Below, one piece after another: positions 17,632 to 27,137 of a stretch of 64,000 bases of DNA (the first letter of the stretch is position 1; every line of letters begins with the position of its first letter). The notes under the pieces were generated by a model that worked only from the letters and a program-made list of their open reading frames with translations, made no database searches and was not told the origin of the DNA. The translations under genes and the position numbers were made by a program. Source of the DNA: Streptomyces sp. Tue6028. GTDB taxonomy: Bacteria; Actinomycetota; Actinomycetes; Streptomycetales; Streptomycetaceae. Location of the stretch: the NCBI RefSeq assembly GCF_002300165.1, contig NZ_MLCE01000021.1, positions 310,001 to 374,000 of the forward strand, given 5' to 3'.

Positions 17632-17666
17632 ACGTGCCCGTCGGCCGGCAACGCCGACGGGCACGT
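17632..17666 (+). terminator. Terminator after the Gly/Cys-rich protein gene
   Basis: A perfect 14-bp stem (17632-17645 with 17653-17666) with a 7-nt loop. The right-arm 13-mer GCCGACGGGCACG recurs at 17709-17721. Confidence 0.85.
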
Positions 17667-18170
17667 CCGCGTCGGGGGGGCAGGCGTCCGTGCCTGCCGG
17701 GCAGCGCCGCCGACGGGCACGCCCGTGTCGTGAGAGACGCGCCGTCGCCCGGGAGGGCACGGGCCGCGCGCCGTGGCACGCCGGGGGTACGCGCGCACGG
17801 CATATGCGACGGCGCGCCGAGAGGGGCGGATCCGGCGGACCCGGTCGCGTACCGGGGGCGGCTTCCGGCAGACGCGGGCGCGCGCCGGGCGCACGCCGTA
17901 GTTGAACAGTTGAGCTGTGGAGCCCTCGGGGGGATGGAAACCCCACGAAGTTGGGTAAAAACGCTGTGGTGGCGCCACAGTTCATGATTCCCTCTAAATC
18001 ACCAACGCAGCCCTGGGCCTACAGGCCTGGGACGCCCGTGGGACCGGTCCTTCTCCCCTTCAGGTCCGTCCTTCGGGCGTCCTCCTGACCGGGCTGGCCG
18101 GGCCGTTCCCCCGGTGCCGACCGGGTGCGCCGGAACCCCACCTCTCTTTGCGTGCTAGCGGAGCCGACCC
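17667..18170. other. Non-coding region upstream of the DUF2617 gene
   Basis: No supported gene. It holds further short hairpins: CAGGC-N6-GCCTG (17681-17696), ACGGGC-AC-GCCCGT (17713-17726) and CTGTGG-N5-CCACAG (17964-17980). A locally AT-richer stretch (about 17955-18000) is a plausible promoter region. GGAG at 18160-18163 serves the downstream ATG. Confidence 0.4.
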
Positions 18171-18689
18171 ATGCTCACGACCCTGAACACCTCGTACACC
18201 GACACGCGCGCGGCCGACCTCGCCTGGGCCCTCGGCCGCGAACCGCTGCCGGCCCTGGCCACGCTCGACCTCGAACTGGAAGGGGTGGAGCTTCAGTTGA
18301 GACTCCTCGGCGCGTCCCACCAGGTGCTCCTGGAGGAGGAGCGAGGCCGCTGTTCCGAGACCGTCGCCTGCATCCCGGGCAGCAGCACACCCCTTCCGCT
18401 CGGCGTGGCCAAGCGGATCAACGACTGGGAGTACGAGTTCGCGGCCCGCGTCGAGGTGCTGTCGCCCGGCTCCTTCGCCGGCCGCGCCCAGGAGTTGCTG
18501 GCCCTCGTCTCCGACCACCCCCACGGCCTCGCGGGCGTCTTCCCCGGCAGCCCGCACGCCTTCACCGCCATGCTCGCCCAGCGCCACGAGGGGCAGATCC
18601 ACTGGCGCACCTGGCACGCGTACCCGCAGGACGGCCAGTTGGTGGCGACCCGCACCAGGGTCGGAGTCCGGGTGGCGGCGGCGTTGTGA
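18171..18689 (+). CDS. DUF2617 family protein
   Basis: 172 residues, soluble. LAWALGREPLPALATLDLELEGVELQLRLLGASHQV, followed by a conserved central part (CSETVACIPG, INDWEYEFAARVEVL, HGLAGVFPGSPHAFTAM, IHWRTWHAYPQDGQLVATRT), matches the actinobacterial DUF2617 family, whose members are commonly found beside a spermidine-synthase-like gene as here. The biochemical function is unknown. ATG 18171 has GGAG 7 bp upstream. The next gene starts 107 bp downstream on the same strand. Confidence 0.85.
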   Translation: MLTTLNTSYTDTRAADLAWALGREPLPALATLDLELEGVELQLRLLGASHQVLLEEERGRCSETVACIPGSSTPLPLGVAKRINDWEYEFAARVEVLSPGSFAGRAQELLALVSDHPHGLAGVFPGSPHAFTAMLAQRHEGQIHWRTWHAYPQDGQLVATRTRVGVRVAAAL

Positions 18690-18796
18690 CCGCGCGAGCC
18701 GGGAGCGGCGCCGGACGGACAGGGTGCCACAAAGCGCCGCGGTTCCACACGTGTGGGTGACGAGGCGTAGTGGCGGCGTGACGTAGCGTTCCCAGC

Positions 18797-20446
18797 GTGA
18801 TCGATCCGCACGCGCCAGCTCCCCCCGGCGCGCCGCCGTCCTGGGGCGTCCAGGGCCAGGCGCGGCTGCCGGTCCGCCCGGGCATCGGGAGGTTCCTCGT
18901 CCTCGCCGGTGTCTTCGTCTGCGCGGCGTGCGGACTGGTGTACGAACTCGAACTCGTCGCCCTCGCCTCGTACTTGATCGGCGACTCGGTCACCCAGGCC
19001 TCCGTCGTGCTGTCCGTCATGGTCTTCGCGATGGGGATCGGCTCGCTCGCCGCGAAACGCCTGCGCCCGCGCGCCGCGGCGGGCTTCGGCGCCGTCGAGG
19101 CGGCCCTCGCGCTGATCGGCGGGTGCAGCGCGATGGCCCTGTACGCGGTGTTCGCGTGGACCGGCGGCTGGGGAGGCCTATGGGCCGACGGATGCCGCTA
19201 TCTGCTGGTGGCCTTCTCCCTGGCCATCGGTCTGCTCATCGGCGCCGAAGTCCCCCTCCTCATGGAGCTGATACAGCGCATCCGCCGCCAGGACCCGGGC
19301 GGAGCGGTGGCGGACCTGTTCGCGGCGGACTACGTGGGCGCCCTCGTCGGCGGACTCGCCTTCCCCTTCCTGCTGCTCCCGATGTTCGGCCAGCTCACCG
19401 GCGCCCTGCTCACCGGCATGGTGAACGCCGTCGCGGGCGGCGCCCTCGTCCTCGGTCTGTTCCGCCGGGACCTGACCCGCCGCGCCCGCTGGACCCTGCT
19501 CGTCGTCAACGTCACCGTCCTCGGACTCCTCGCCTCGGCCGCCGCGCTGGTCGACGACTTCGAACGGGCCGCGCGGCACGCGGTGTACGGGGCGGACGTG
19601 CGCGTCGCGCTCCGCACCGGCGTCCAGGAGGTCGTCCTCACCGGCGGCACCCACGGCCGCCCCCTCCACCTCTTCCTCGACGGCCGCCTGCGGTTCAGCG
19701 GCCGCGACGAGAAGCGCTACCACGAAGCACTCGTGCACCCCGCGATGAACGGCCCGCACGCGCGCGTGCTCATCCTCGGCGGCGGCGACGGCCTCGCCGC
19801 GCGCGAAGTGCTGCGCCACCCCGGGGTGCGCAGCGTCGACGTCGTCGAACTCGACTCCCAGGTAGTGCGGTTGGCGCGCTCCGACCCCGCCCTGTCCGCC
19901 CTCAACCGGCACGCCTACGACGACCCGCGTGTGCACGTCGTCACCGCCGACGCCTTCCGCTGGCTGCGCTCGGCCCCCTCCACGTACGACGTGGTGATCT
20001 CGGACCTCCCCGACCCGGGCATCACCGCGAGCACCAAGCTGTACTCCCAGGAGTTCTACGGACTCGCCCGCCGCGTCCTGGCCCCCGACGGCCGCCTCGT
20101 CGTGCACGCGGGACCCGTCTCCGCCCGCCCCCGCGCCTTCTGGACCGTGGACGCGACGATGCGCGCGGCCGGTCTGCGCACCACCCCCTACCGCGTGAGC
20201 GGCCGCAACTCCGGCTTCGCGGCGGGCCCCGACCGCGCCCGGGGCGGCGAGCCCGGCGCACCGGGCGACTGGGGCTTCGTCCTGGCCGGCCGGACGGCCG
20301 TGCCCCTGCGGCTGCCGTCGGACGGCCCACGGCCGCGCACCCTCACCCAGGCGGGTCTGACGGCCGACGCCCGCGCGGTCCGGCGCACCCGGGTCGGCCG
20401 CGACCTGCCGCCGTCGGAGCTGGTGCACCCGCGGTACGCCGACTGA
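18797..20446 (+). CDS. Membrane-fused spermidine synthase-like aminopropyltransferase
   Basis: 549 residues. The N-terminal half (about 30-250) has about seven membrane segments, including [21 protein letters not shown]. The C-terminal half is a Rossmann-type polyamine synthase domain with [38 protein letters not shown] (nucleotide-binding loop), [10 protein letters not shown] and [11 protein letters not shown]. Known SpeE enzymes move aminopropyl from decarboxylated SAM to putrescine. For this membrane-fused branch the substrate is uncertain. GTG 18797 is the likely start, and it follows DUF2617 as a probable partner. Confidence 0.87.
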   Translation: MIDPHAPAPPGAPPSWGVQGQARLPVRPGIGRFLVLAGVFVCAACGLVYELELVALASYLIGDSVTQASVVLSVMVFAMGIGSLAAKRLRPRAAAGFGAVEAALALIGGCSAMALYAVFAWTGGWGGLWADGCRYLLVAFSLAIGLLIGAEVPLLMELIQRIRRQDPGGAVADLFAADYVGALVGGLAFPFLLLPMFGQLTGALLTGMVNAVAGGALVLGLFRRDLTRRARWTLLVVNVTVLGLLASAAALVDDFERAARHAVYGADVRVALRTGVQEVVLTGGTHGRPLHLFLDGRLRFSGRDEKRYHEALVHPAMNGPHARVLILGGGDGLAAREVLRHPGVRSVDVVELDSQVVRLARSDPALSALNRHAYDDPRVHVVTADAFRWLRSAPSTYDVVISDLPDPGITASTKLYSQEFYGLARRVLAPDGRLVVHAGPVSARPRAFWTVDATMRAAGLRTTPYRVSGRNSGFAAGPDRARGGEPGAPGDWGFVLAGRTAVPLRLPSDGPRPRTLTQAGLTADARAVRRTRVGRDLPPSELVHPRYAD

Positions 20447-20513
20447 GGAGCACGTGGGGGAATCCGGTGATACCCGGGTGCGTTCCGCGCCGTGCTGGGT
20501 AGGCTCGGCAGAC

Positions 20514-21539
20514 ATGGAGCATGAGGTGTTCGTTCCGGTTCCGCCCGAGCGGCTGAGGGAGGCGCTGGCCGACCCCGCCCGGGTGGCCCGCGCGGTTCCC
20601 GGTCTCCAGCAGGACGCGGGGACGCCGCCCGTCTCCGGCCGTCTGAAGGTCCGCGTCGGCGGCCACAGCATCACCTATCGCGGCAGGCTCGCCGTCACCC
20701 CGCAGGACGACGGGTCCTACGCCGTCGAGGGCGACGCGAGCGAGGTCCGCGGCGGCGGCTCCGTGAAACTCGCCCTCACCGCACGCCTCCGTCCCGCCGA
20801 CGGCGGTACGACGCTCGCCTTCGGCGGCACGGCCACCGGCGACGGCCGCGTGGCGGAGCTGCCCGCGGACGCGGTGTCCTCGGCCGGCACCCGGCTGCTG
20901 AGCCGCTTCGCGGAGGGCCTGGCCGCGGGCCCCGCCCCGACGGCGGCCGCGGAACCGGAGCCGGAGCGGCCCACCGGGCCCGCCGCCGGGCCGGAGGCGG
21001 TCACGGACGCGCCGCCGGCCGCCGCGAACGGGCCGGCCGGCCGGCCCGAGCCCGATTCCGGAACCGCGCCCGAGCCCACGCCCGAGCCCGAATCCGCGCC
21101 AGAGCCCACGCCCGAGCCCGAATCCGGACGCGCGCCCGACGCCGCCGCCTCCGACTCCACACCCGACTCCGCTCCTGACTCCTCTCCCGCCTCCGGTTCG
21201 GTCTTCGAGACGGAGGTGCCGCCCCCGTCCCTCGACCCGCTGAACGACGACGACCTCCTGGAAGGGGAGTTCGTGGGGGAGGAGTTCGACATGGAGGAGG
21301 ACGGCGAGGACGTGCTGGACGGCGAGGACGCCATGGCCGAGGCGGCGCACGCCCGCCGGACGATGATCGGCCGCAGCGCCGAGGAGGTGGACCACGCTCC
21401 CCCGCGCGGCCGGTACGCGCCGGTCCCGCCCCCGGAGGCCACCGCCGCCCGGGCCACCCTCCGCTGGGCCGCCCCGGCGGCCGCCCTCGCCCTGGCCTCG
21501 GCCATCGCCCTGACCCGGGCCCTGCGCAAGCGCCGTTGA
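20514..21539 (+). CDS. SRPBCC/CoxG-like protein with C-terminal membrane anchor
   Basis: 341 residues. The first about 145 (EHEVFVPVPPERLREALADPARVARAVPG, RLKVRVGGHSITYRGRL, GDGRVAELPADAVSSAGTRLLSRFAEGL) match the CO-dehydrogenase subunit G (CoxG) type of START/SRPBCC fold, a hydrophobic-ligand cavity. A long disordered Pro/Glu/Ser linker with PEPTPEPES repeats follows, then one membrane segment near the C-terminus (RWAAPAAALALASAIALTRAL) and a basic tail. No CO dehydrogenase genes are nearby, so a role in lipid or membrane binding is as likely. ATG 20514 is chosen because it opens the conserved domain. Confidence 0.75.
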   Translation: MEHEVFVPVPPERLREALADPARVARAVPGLQQDAGTPPVSGRLKVRVGGHSITYRGRLAVTPQDDGSYAVEGDASEVRGGGSVKLALTARLRPADGGTTLAFGGTATGDGRVAELPADAVSSAGTRLLSRFAEGLAAGPAPTAAAEPEPERPTGPAAGPEAVTDAPPAAANGPAGRPEPDSGTAPEPTPEPESAPEPTPEPESGRAPDAAASDSTPDSAPDSSPASGSVFETEVPPPSLDPLNDDDLLEGEFVGEEFDMEEDGEDVLDGEDAMAEAAHARRTMIGRSAEEVDHAPPRGRYAPVPPPEATAARATLRWAAPAAALALASAIALTRALRKRR

Positions 21540-21574
21540 CCACGAGGGGCCCGCACCCCAGTAGGGTCAACTCC

Positions 21575-22366
21575 GTGAGTAACGAAGACATCACGCTGAC
21601 CGCGGGCGACGCGGAGGCGACCGTGGCGCCGGCCAACGGCGGACGGATCGGAAGTCTGCGGATCGGCGGCGTCGAACTGCTGAGGCAGGGCGCGAAGTTC
21701 GGGTGCTTCCCGATGGTCCCGTGGTGCGGACGCATCCGCGACGGCCGCTTCCTCGACGGCGCCACCGTACGCCAGATGCCGCTGAACTCCCCGCCGCACG
21801 CCATCCACGGCACGGCCCGCGACGGCGCCTGGCGCACCGCCCGCGCGGGCAAGGACGAGGCCGTGATCACCTACGACCTCGTGGAGCCCTGGCCGCACCC
21901 CGCGCGCGTCACGCACGCCGTCACGCTGGCCGAGGACTCCCTCACGCTGACGATGTCCGTGGAGACCTACGGCTCCTCGTTCCCCGCCCAGATCGGCTGG
22001 CATCCCTGGTTCAACCGCAGCCTCGACGGCGGCGACGACGTCCGCGTCGACTTCGCCCCCGCCTGGCAGGAGGAACGCGGCGACGACCACCTGCCCACCG
22101 GCCGGCGGACCGAGCCGAGGCCCGGGCCCTGGGACGACTGCTTCGGCATGCCGGGCGGTGTCGACGTGACGCTCACCTGGCCGGGGCAGATCGAGCTGAA
22201 GGTCGCCAGCCGCGAGGAGTGGGTCGTCGTCTACGACGAGCAGGAGGCCGCCGTCTGCGTGGAGCCGCAGACCGGGCCGCCCAACGGCCTGAACACCCTC
22301 CCCCGCCTGGTCACCCCCATCGAGCCCCTGGAGGCGACCACCACCTGGAGCTGGCGGCGCCTCTAA
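21575..22366 (+). CDS. Aldose 1-epimerase (mutarotase) family protein
   Basis: 263 residues of galactose-mutarotase-like beta-sandwich. AEATVAPANGGRIGSLRIGGVELLRQ, FPMVPWCGRIRDGRF, the catalytic-type His in PPHAIHGTARDGAW, QIGWHPWFNR and the C-terminal EPQTGPPNGLN (Glu base) are all in place. It interconverts anomers of a free or modified sugar; the substrate is unknown. GTG 21575 is preferred over a longer frame starting over the previous stop. pyrE begins 10 bp after its stop, suggesting co-transcription. Confidence 0.88.
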   Translation: MSNEDITLTAGDAEATVAPANGGRIGSLRIGGVELLRQGAKFGCFPMVPWCGRIRDGRFLDGATVRQMPLNSPPHAIHGTARDGAWRTARAGKDEAVITYDLVEPWPHPARVTHAVTLAEDSLTLTMSVETYGSSFPAQIGWHPWFNRSLDGGDDVRVDFAPAWQEERGDDHLPTGRRTEPRPGPWDDCFGMPGGVDVTLTWPGQIELKVASREEWVVVYDEQEAAVCVEPQTGPPNGLNTLPRLVTPIEPLEATTTWSWRRL

Positions 22367-22376
22367 GCTGGCGGAC

Positions 22377-22949
22377 ATGAGTGACGTCAACGCAGCAATG
22401 CCGCCAGGCACACGCGGCGAGCTGCTGCAGCAGATCAAGGACAAGGCCGTGGTGCACGGCAAGGTGACCCTCTCCTCGGGTCTTGAGGCCGACTACTACG
22501 TGGATCTGCGCCGGATCACGCTGGACGGCGAGGCCGCCCCGCTGGTCGGGCAGGTGCTCCTCGACCTCACCGCCGACCTCGACTTCGACGCCGTGGGCGG
22601 GCTGACCATGGGGGCCGACCCGGTGGCCGCGGCCATGCTGCACGCCGCCGCCGCGCGCGGGCGCAGGCTCGACGCCTTCGTCGTGCGCAAGGCCGCCAAG
22701 GCGCACGGGCTGCAGCGCCGGGTCGAGGGCCCCGAGATCAAGGGGCGGCGCGTGCTCGTCGTCGAGGACACGTCGACCACCGGCGGTTCCCCGCTGACCG
22801 CGGTCGAGGCGGTCCGTGAGGCCGGCGCGGAGGTCGTCGGCGTCGCCACGATCGTCGACCGGGCGACCGGCGCGGCCGAGAAGATCGAGGCCGGCGCCGG
22901 GGTGCCGTACCTCTTCGCCTACTCGAAGGACGAGCTGGGCCTCGACTGA
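22377..22949 (+). CDS. pyrE: Orotate phosphoribosyltransferase
   Basis: 190 residues. It joins orotate to PRPP to give OMP in pyrimidine synthesis. The PRPP loop VLVVEDTSTTGGSPLTAVEAVREAG and FVVRKAAKAHG are the family hallmarks, and GKVTLSSGLEADYYVDLRRITL is the typical N-terminal flap. ATG 22377 opens a normal-length protein, 10 bp after the mutarotase gene. Its standing in this order before fba is a conserved Streptomyces arrangement. Confidence 0.96.
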   Translation: MSDVNAAMPPGTRGELLQQIKDKAVVHGKVTLSSGLEADYYVDLRRITLDGEAAPLVGQVLLDLTADLDFDAVGGLTMGADPVAAAMLHAAAARGRRLDAFVVRKAAKAHGLQRRVEGPEIKGRRVLVVEDTSTTGGSPLTAVEAVREAGAEVVGVATIVDRATGAAEKIEAGAGVPYLFAYSKDELGLD

Positions 22950-23180
22950 GGCCCGGCACCGGCATACGCTCGCGGTCCCGCGCGACGGCCGGACGGACCC
23001 CGCCGGCGGCGGGGTCCCGCGGCTCGGTCCCGTATCCCGGACAGGGTGTCTCAAGCATCCGGCCAAGTCTGGAAAGATGGGGACGACGATGACGTCGCCC
23101 CCCTAGGTCAGGGCCGTAAGCACCAGTCCCTACGTACCGCACCAGCCGTACGCAGACCCGCACATACAAGGAGCGGACAG

Positions 23181-24203
23181 ATGCCCATCGCAACCCCCGA
23201 GGTCTACAACGAGATGCTCGACCGGGCGAAGGCAGGCAAGTTCGCCTACCCGGCCATCAACGTGACCTCGTCCCAGACCCTGCACGCTGCGCTGCGCGGC
23301 TTCGCGGAGGCCGAGAGCGACGGCATCATCCAGATCTCCACCGGTGGTGCGGAGTTCCTGGGCGGCCAGTACAACAAGGACATGGTGACCGGCGCGGTCG
23401 CCCTCGCCGAGTACGCGCACATCGTGGCCGCCAAGTACGACATCACCGTCGCGCTGCACACGGACCACTGCCCCAAGGACAAGCTGGACGGCTACGTCCG
23501 TCCGCTGCTCGACATCTCCGCCGAGCGCGTCGCCAAGGGCGCGAACCCGCTGTTCCAGTCGCACATGTGGGACGGCTCCGCCGAGACCCTCGCCGACAAC
23601 CTGGCCATCGCCCAGGAGCTGCTCGCGAAGGCCGCCGCCGCGAAGATCATCCTCGAGGTCGAGATCACCCCGACCGGCGGCGAGGAGGACGGCGTCAGCC
23701 ACGAGATCAACGACGAGCTGTACACCACCGTCGAGGACGCCCTGCGCACCGCCGAGGCCCTCGGCCTGGGCGAGAAGGGCCGCTACCTGCTCGCCGCGTC
23801 CTTCGGCAACGTGCACGGCGTGTACAAGCCCGGCAACGTCGTGCTGCGTCCCGAGCTCCTCAAGGACCTCCAGGAGGGCGTCGCCGCCAAGCACGGCAAG
23901 GCCGACCCGTTCGACTTCGTCTTCCACGGCGGCTCCGGCTCCACGGCCGAGGAGATCGCCACCGCGCTGGAGAACGGCGTCGTGAAGATGAACCTCGACA
24001 CCGACACCCAGTACGCCTTCACGCGTCCCGTCGCGGACCACATGTTCAAGAACTACGACGGCGTCCTGAAGGTCGACGGCGAGGTCGGCTCCAAGAAGAC
24101 CTACGACCCGCGCACCTGGGGCAAGCTCGCCGAGGCCGGCATGGCCAAGCGCGTCGGCGAGGCCTGTGTGGCGCTGCGTTCCGCGGGCACCAAGCTGAAG
24201 TAG
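23181..24203 (+). CDS. fba: Class II fructose-bisphosphate aldolase
   Basis: 340 residues. A zinc enzyme that cleaves fructose-1,6-bisphosphate to GAP and DHAP in glycolysis and works in reverse in gluconeogenesis. VALHTDHCPKDKLDGY carries the first zinc His pair, EVEITPTGGEEDGV the Glu region, GNVHGVYKPGNV and FVFHGGSGSTAEEI the later ligands, and KMNLDTDTQYAFTR the phosphate site. ATG 23181 has AAGGAG 7 bp upstream. A 230-bp upstream gap should hold its promoter. A perfect terminator follows. Confidence 0.97.
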   Translation: MPIATPEVYNEMLDRAKAGKFAYPAINVTSSQTLHAALRGFAEAESDGIIQISTGGAEFLGGQYNKDMVTGAVALAEYAHIVAAKYDITVALHTDHCPKDKLDGYVRPLLDISAERVAKGANPLFQSHMWDGSAETLADNLAIAQELLAKAAAAKIILEVEITPTGGEEDGVSHEINDELYTTVEDALRTAEALGLGEKGRYLLAASFGNVHGVYKPGNVVLRPELLKDLQEGVAAKHGKADPFDFVFHGGSGSTAEEIATALENGVVKMNLDTDTQYAFTRPVADHMFKNYDGVLKVDGEVGSKKTYDPRTWGKLAEAGMAKRVGEACVALRSAGTKLK

Positions 24204-24274
24204 CGGGCGCGCGGGAGCCCCGCGGCGGCCGGACCACGGCCGCCCGGGTCCTTTCGCGGCAGTACCGCGCGGCC

Positions 24275-24304
24275 GGGCCCGGCACCTCCCACGGTGCCGG
24301 GCCC
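24275..24304 (+). terminator. fba terminator
   Basis: A perfect 12-bp stem GGGCCCGGCACC / GGTGCCGGGCCC with a 6-nt loop, only 18 bp before the MFS start codon. Confidence 0.85.
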
Positions 24305-24322
24305 TTCCGTATCCTCCGAGGT

Positions 24323-25849
24323 ATGGCTGCGCCTTCGCAGAAGAGTGCACAGGAGACGCCGGGAACGGGACCGGACGTACGGATCTCCTCGACCACGGGC
24401 AAGTGGATCCTGCTCACCACCGTCCTCGGCTCCAGCATGGCGTTGCTGGACTCGACGGTCGTGAACGTGGCGCTGCCGCGCATCGGCCGCGACCTGGACG
24501 CCGGACTCACGACCCTCCAGTGGACCGTGAACGCGTACATGCTGACGCTGGCGGGTCTGATCCTGCTGGGCGGGTCGCTCGGCGACCGCTTCGGGCGGCG
24601 CCGGATCTTCGTGCTGGGCGTGGTGTGGTTCGCGGCCGCGTCCCTGCTGTGCGGGCTCGCGCCGACCGACACCGTGCTCGTCGCCGCGCGCGCCCTGCAG
24701 GGGGTCGGGGGAGCGTTGCTGACCCCTGGTTCCCTGGCGCTCATCCAGGCGTCCTTCCATCCCGACGACCGGGCCCGGGCCGTCGGGCTGTGGTCGGGCT
24801 TCGGCGGCGTCGGTGCCGCCGTGGGCCCGTTCCTGGGCGGCTGGCTGGTGGACGGTCCCGGCTGGCGCTGGGTCTTCCTGCTGAACGTCCCGGTGGCGCT
24901 GCTGTGCGCCCCGATCGCGCTGCGGCACGTCCCGGAGTCGTCCGACGAGCGCGCCCATCAGGGCTTCGACGTGCTCGGGGCGGCTCTCGGCGCCCTCTCG
25001 CTGGCGCTGGTGACGTACGCCCTGATCGAGGCCCGCAGCGGGTCCGTGGTGGTCGCCGTGACGGCGGTCGCGGGCGTGGCGGCGGGCGTGGCCTTCGTGT
25101 TCGTCGAACGGCGGCGGCCCGACCCGATGCTGCCGCTCGACATCTTCGCGTCGCGCCAGTTCACGGCGGTCAATCTGGTGACCCTGTGCGTGTACGCGGC
25201 CTTCGGCGGTTTCTTCTTCCTCACCGCGCTCCAGCTCCAGGTGGTGGCGGGGTACTCGCCGCTCCAGGCCGGTACGGCGCTGCTGCCGACGACGGTCCTG
25301 ATGCTGCTGTTCTCCGCCCGCTCGGGTGAACTGGCCCAGCACATCGGGCCGCGCATCCCGCTCACGGTGGGGCCGCTGCTGTGCGCGGCGGGGATGCTGC
25401 TGATGCTGCGGGTGGGCCCCGACGCCTCGTACGCGGCGGACGTGCTGCCCGCGCTGCTCGTGATGGGGGCGGGCATGGTCACCCTGGTCGCGCCGCTGAC
25501 CGCCACCGTCCTCGCCTCCGTCACCACCGAGCGGGCGGGCCTGGCCAGCGGGATCAACAACGCGGCGGCCCGCGCGGCGGGCCTGATCGCCGTGGCCGCG
25601 CTGCCGCTGCTCGCCGGGATGGGCCCGGAGGCCTACCGCGAGGCGGACGCCTTCAACGCCGCGTTCCGGCGTGCGATGCCGTTGTGCGCGGCCGTCCTGG
25701 TGGTCGGGGCGGTGCTGGCCTTCGCGACCGTACGGCGTCCGGCGCCCGGCTGCCGACGGCCAGAGTGCCTCACCCACGGCTCCGTCACGGCGCCCCCGCT
25801 GGAGCCCCGGCGAGCGGCCCCGGACCCTCCCGTCCCGGGGGGCGCCTAG
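24323..25849 (+). CDS. DHA2-family (EmrB/QacA) MFS drug exporter
   Basis: 508 residues with 14 predicted membrane segments. LLDSTVVNVALPRIGRDL is motif D1 of the 14-TM DHA2 group. GGSLGDRFGRRRIFVLG is the MFS loop 2-3 motif and ALQGVGGALLTPGSLALI motif B/C, with the antiporter motif at GLWSGFGGVGAAVGPFLGG. It should export drugs by proton antiport; no substrate can be inferred and no regulator gene is adjacent. ATG 24323 is preceded by CCGAGGT. The stop shares CTAG with that of the convergent lipoprotein gene. Confidence 0.92.
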   Translation: MAAPSQKSAQETPGTGPDVRISSTTGKWILLTTVLGSSMALLDSTVVNVALPRIGRDLDAGLTTLQWTVNAYMLTLAGLILLGGSLGDRFGRRRIFVLGVVWFAAASLLCGLAPTDTVLVAARALQGVGGALLTPGSLALIQASFHPDDRARAVGLWSGFGGVGAAVGPFLGGWLVDGPGWRWVFLLNVPVALLCAPIALRHVPESSDERAHQGFDVLGAALGALSLALVTYALIEARSGSVVVAVTAVAGVAAGVAFVFVERRRPDPMLPLDIFASRQFTAVNLVTLCVYAAFGGFFFLTALQLQVVAGYSPLQAGTALLPTTVLMLLFSARSGELAQHIGPRIPLTVGPLLCAAGMLLMLRVGPDASYAADVLPALLVMGAGMVTLVAPLTATVLASVTTERAGLASGINNAAARAAGLIAVAALPLLAGMGPEAYREADAFNAAFRRAMPLCAAVLVVGAVLAFATVRRPAPGCRRPECLTHGSVTAPPLEPRRAAPDPPVPGGA

Positions 25850-26403
25850 GCCATCCGGCGCTGGTCCAGCTTCGTGACCGTGCCGGTCTTGTCGATCGTG
25901 TAGGCGAAGTACATCCGGCTCGCGGTCGCCGCAGCGTCGGCCTTGTCCAGGAAGGTGCGGACGTCCATCGGCTTGTTGACTTCGGTGTCGTAGAGCGGAT
26001 GGTTCACGGTGATCTTCGCCGTCGCGGAGAGCGGTATCTCGTGCTTCGGGCCGATCGTGTGCCAGACGGGCATGTCGATTCTCGGGCAGGACCAGGTGCC
26101 TTCCTGGACTTTCAGATAGGCGCGGTCGCCCTCGGTCCGCACGCCGGGCAGCAGCATGAGGTCGATGCCCTTCCAGCCCTTGCAGGCGGGGTCCTTCGCG
26201 GTGGCGGACGCCGTCGCGGAGGGGGCGTCGGACGCGTCGGCGGAGGGGGAGGCCTCGGCGCCGGCCGAGGCGGTGGACGACGGGGACGCCGCTCCCTGCG
26301 CCTCGTCCTCCGGCTGGCAGGCGGTGGTGGCCAGCAGGGCCGCGGCGGTGAGAGCGCCCAGGGCGCCGGTCCTGCGCAGCCGGGCAGCGGTCGTCGTACG
26401 CAT
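25846..26403 (-). CDS. Putative lipoprotein
   Basis: 185 residues. A signal peptide (RRTGALGALTAAALLATTAC) ends in a lipobox with the lipidated Cys, followed by a Ser/Ala/Glu-rich linker of about 50 residues. A folded domain begins near CKGWKGIDLMLLPGVRTEGD and continues EGTWSCPRIDMPVWHTIGPKHEI to the C-terminus. I do not recognise the domain; two Cys could form a disulfide. ATG 26403 is the evident start with GGGGGAC upstream; an upstream extension would precede the signal peptide and is not credible. Confidence 0.78.
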   Translation of the reverse strand: MRTTTAARLRRTGALGALTAAALLATTACQPEDEAQGAASPSSTASAGAEASPSADASDAPSATASATAKDPACKGWKGIDLMLLPGVRTEGDRAYLKVQEGTWSCPRIDMPVWHTIGPKHEIPLSATAKITVNHPLYDTEVNKPMDVRTFLDKADAAATASRMYFAYTIDKTGTVTKLDQRRMA

Positions 26404-26555
26404 GTGGTCCCCCGTCGTCGTCACACGTCCCCGTGCGCGCGTTGTCGTGCGCACGATCAGTTCGGGCGTGATCGCAGTGTGCCCGCGGAACCCGTCGTTC
26501 CATAAGGGCCGCGGGCGACCGTTACCGATCACGGACAATGCAGCAGACTGAACCC

Positions 26556-26969
26556 ATGACGATTCACGAGAACCTCCTCGGGGGACCGCCCCCGACCCAC
26601 CTCCCCGACGACCCGGAGCCGCGCGAGCTCCTGGCGAACGGCACGCCCCCCGCCGACGTCGCCGCCAAGTACCCCACCTCCTCACTCGCCTGGGCGCAGC
26701 TCGCCGACGAGGCGTACGAGCGGGGCAGCGTCGTCGAGTCGTACGCCTACGCCCGCACCGGCTACCACCGTGGCCTGGACGCCCTGCGCCGCAACGGCTG
26801 GAAGGGCCACGGCCCGGTGCCCTGGGAGCACGAGCCGAACCGCGGCTTCCTGCGCGCCCTGCACGGCCTCGCCCGCGCCGCCCAGGCGATCGGCGAGCAG
26901 GAGGAGTACGAGCGCTGCAGCCAGTTCCTGAAGGACTCCTCGCCGACGGCGGCCCAGACCCTGGGCTAG
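26556..26969 (+). CDS. DUF3151 domain-containing protein
   Basis: 137 residues, soluble. ENLLGGPPPTHLPDDPEPRELLANG, SSLAWAQLADEAYERGSVVESYAYARTGYHRGLDALRRNGWKGHGPVPWEHEPNRGFLRAL and EEYERCSQFLKDSSP match DUF3151, a helical family of Actinobacteria usually placed just after fba. Here the exporter and lipoprotein genes have been inserted between. ATG 26556 opens the conserved domain; ATG 26538 is an alternative 6 codons upstream. Function unknown. Confidence 0.87.
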   Translation: MTIHENLLGGPPPTHLPDDPEPRELLANGTPPADVAAKYPTSSLAWAQLADEAYERGSVVESYAYARTGYHRGLDALRRNGWKGHGPVPWEHEPNRGFLRALHGLARAAQAIGEQEEYERCSQFLKDSSPTAAQTLG

Positions 26970-27001
26970 CCCCGGAACCCGGCCCGCGGCCGGGCGGGTG
27001 C

Positions 27002-27030
27002 AGGTCCGCCTGGTGTGACCAGGCGGACCT
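27002..27030 (+). terminator. Terminator of the DUF3151 gene
   Basis: A perfect 13-bp stem AGGTCCGCCTGGT / ACCAGGCGGACCT with a GTG loop, followed by TGCGGTTT. Confidence 0.88.
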
Positions 27031-27137
27031 TGCGGTTTCGGGGCACGATTGTGGAGGATGCCCGGTGGGGACCGGGGCCCCCGTGTCGGTAACGGCAGGG
27101 GCGGACCGCTACCCGGAGCACATTGCAGGAGACAGCG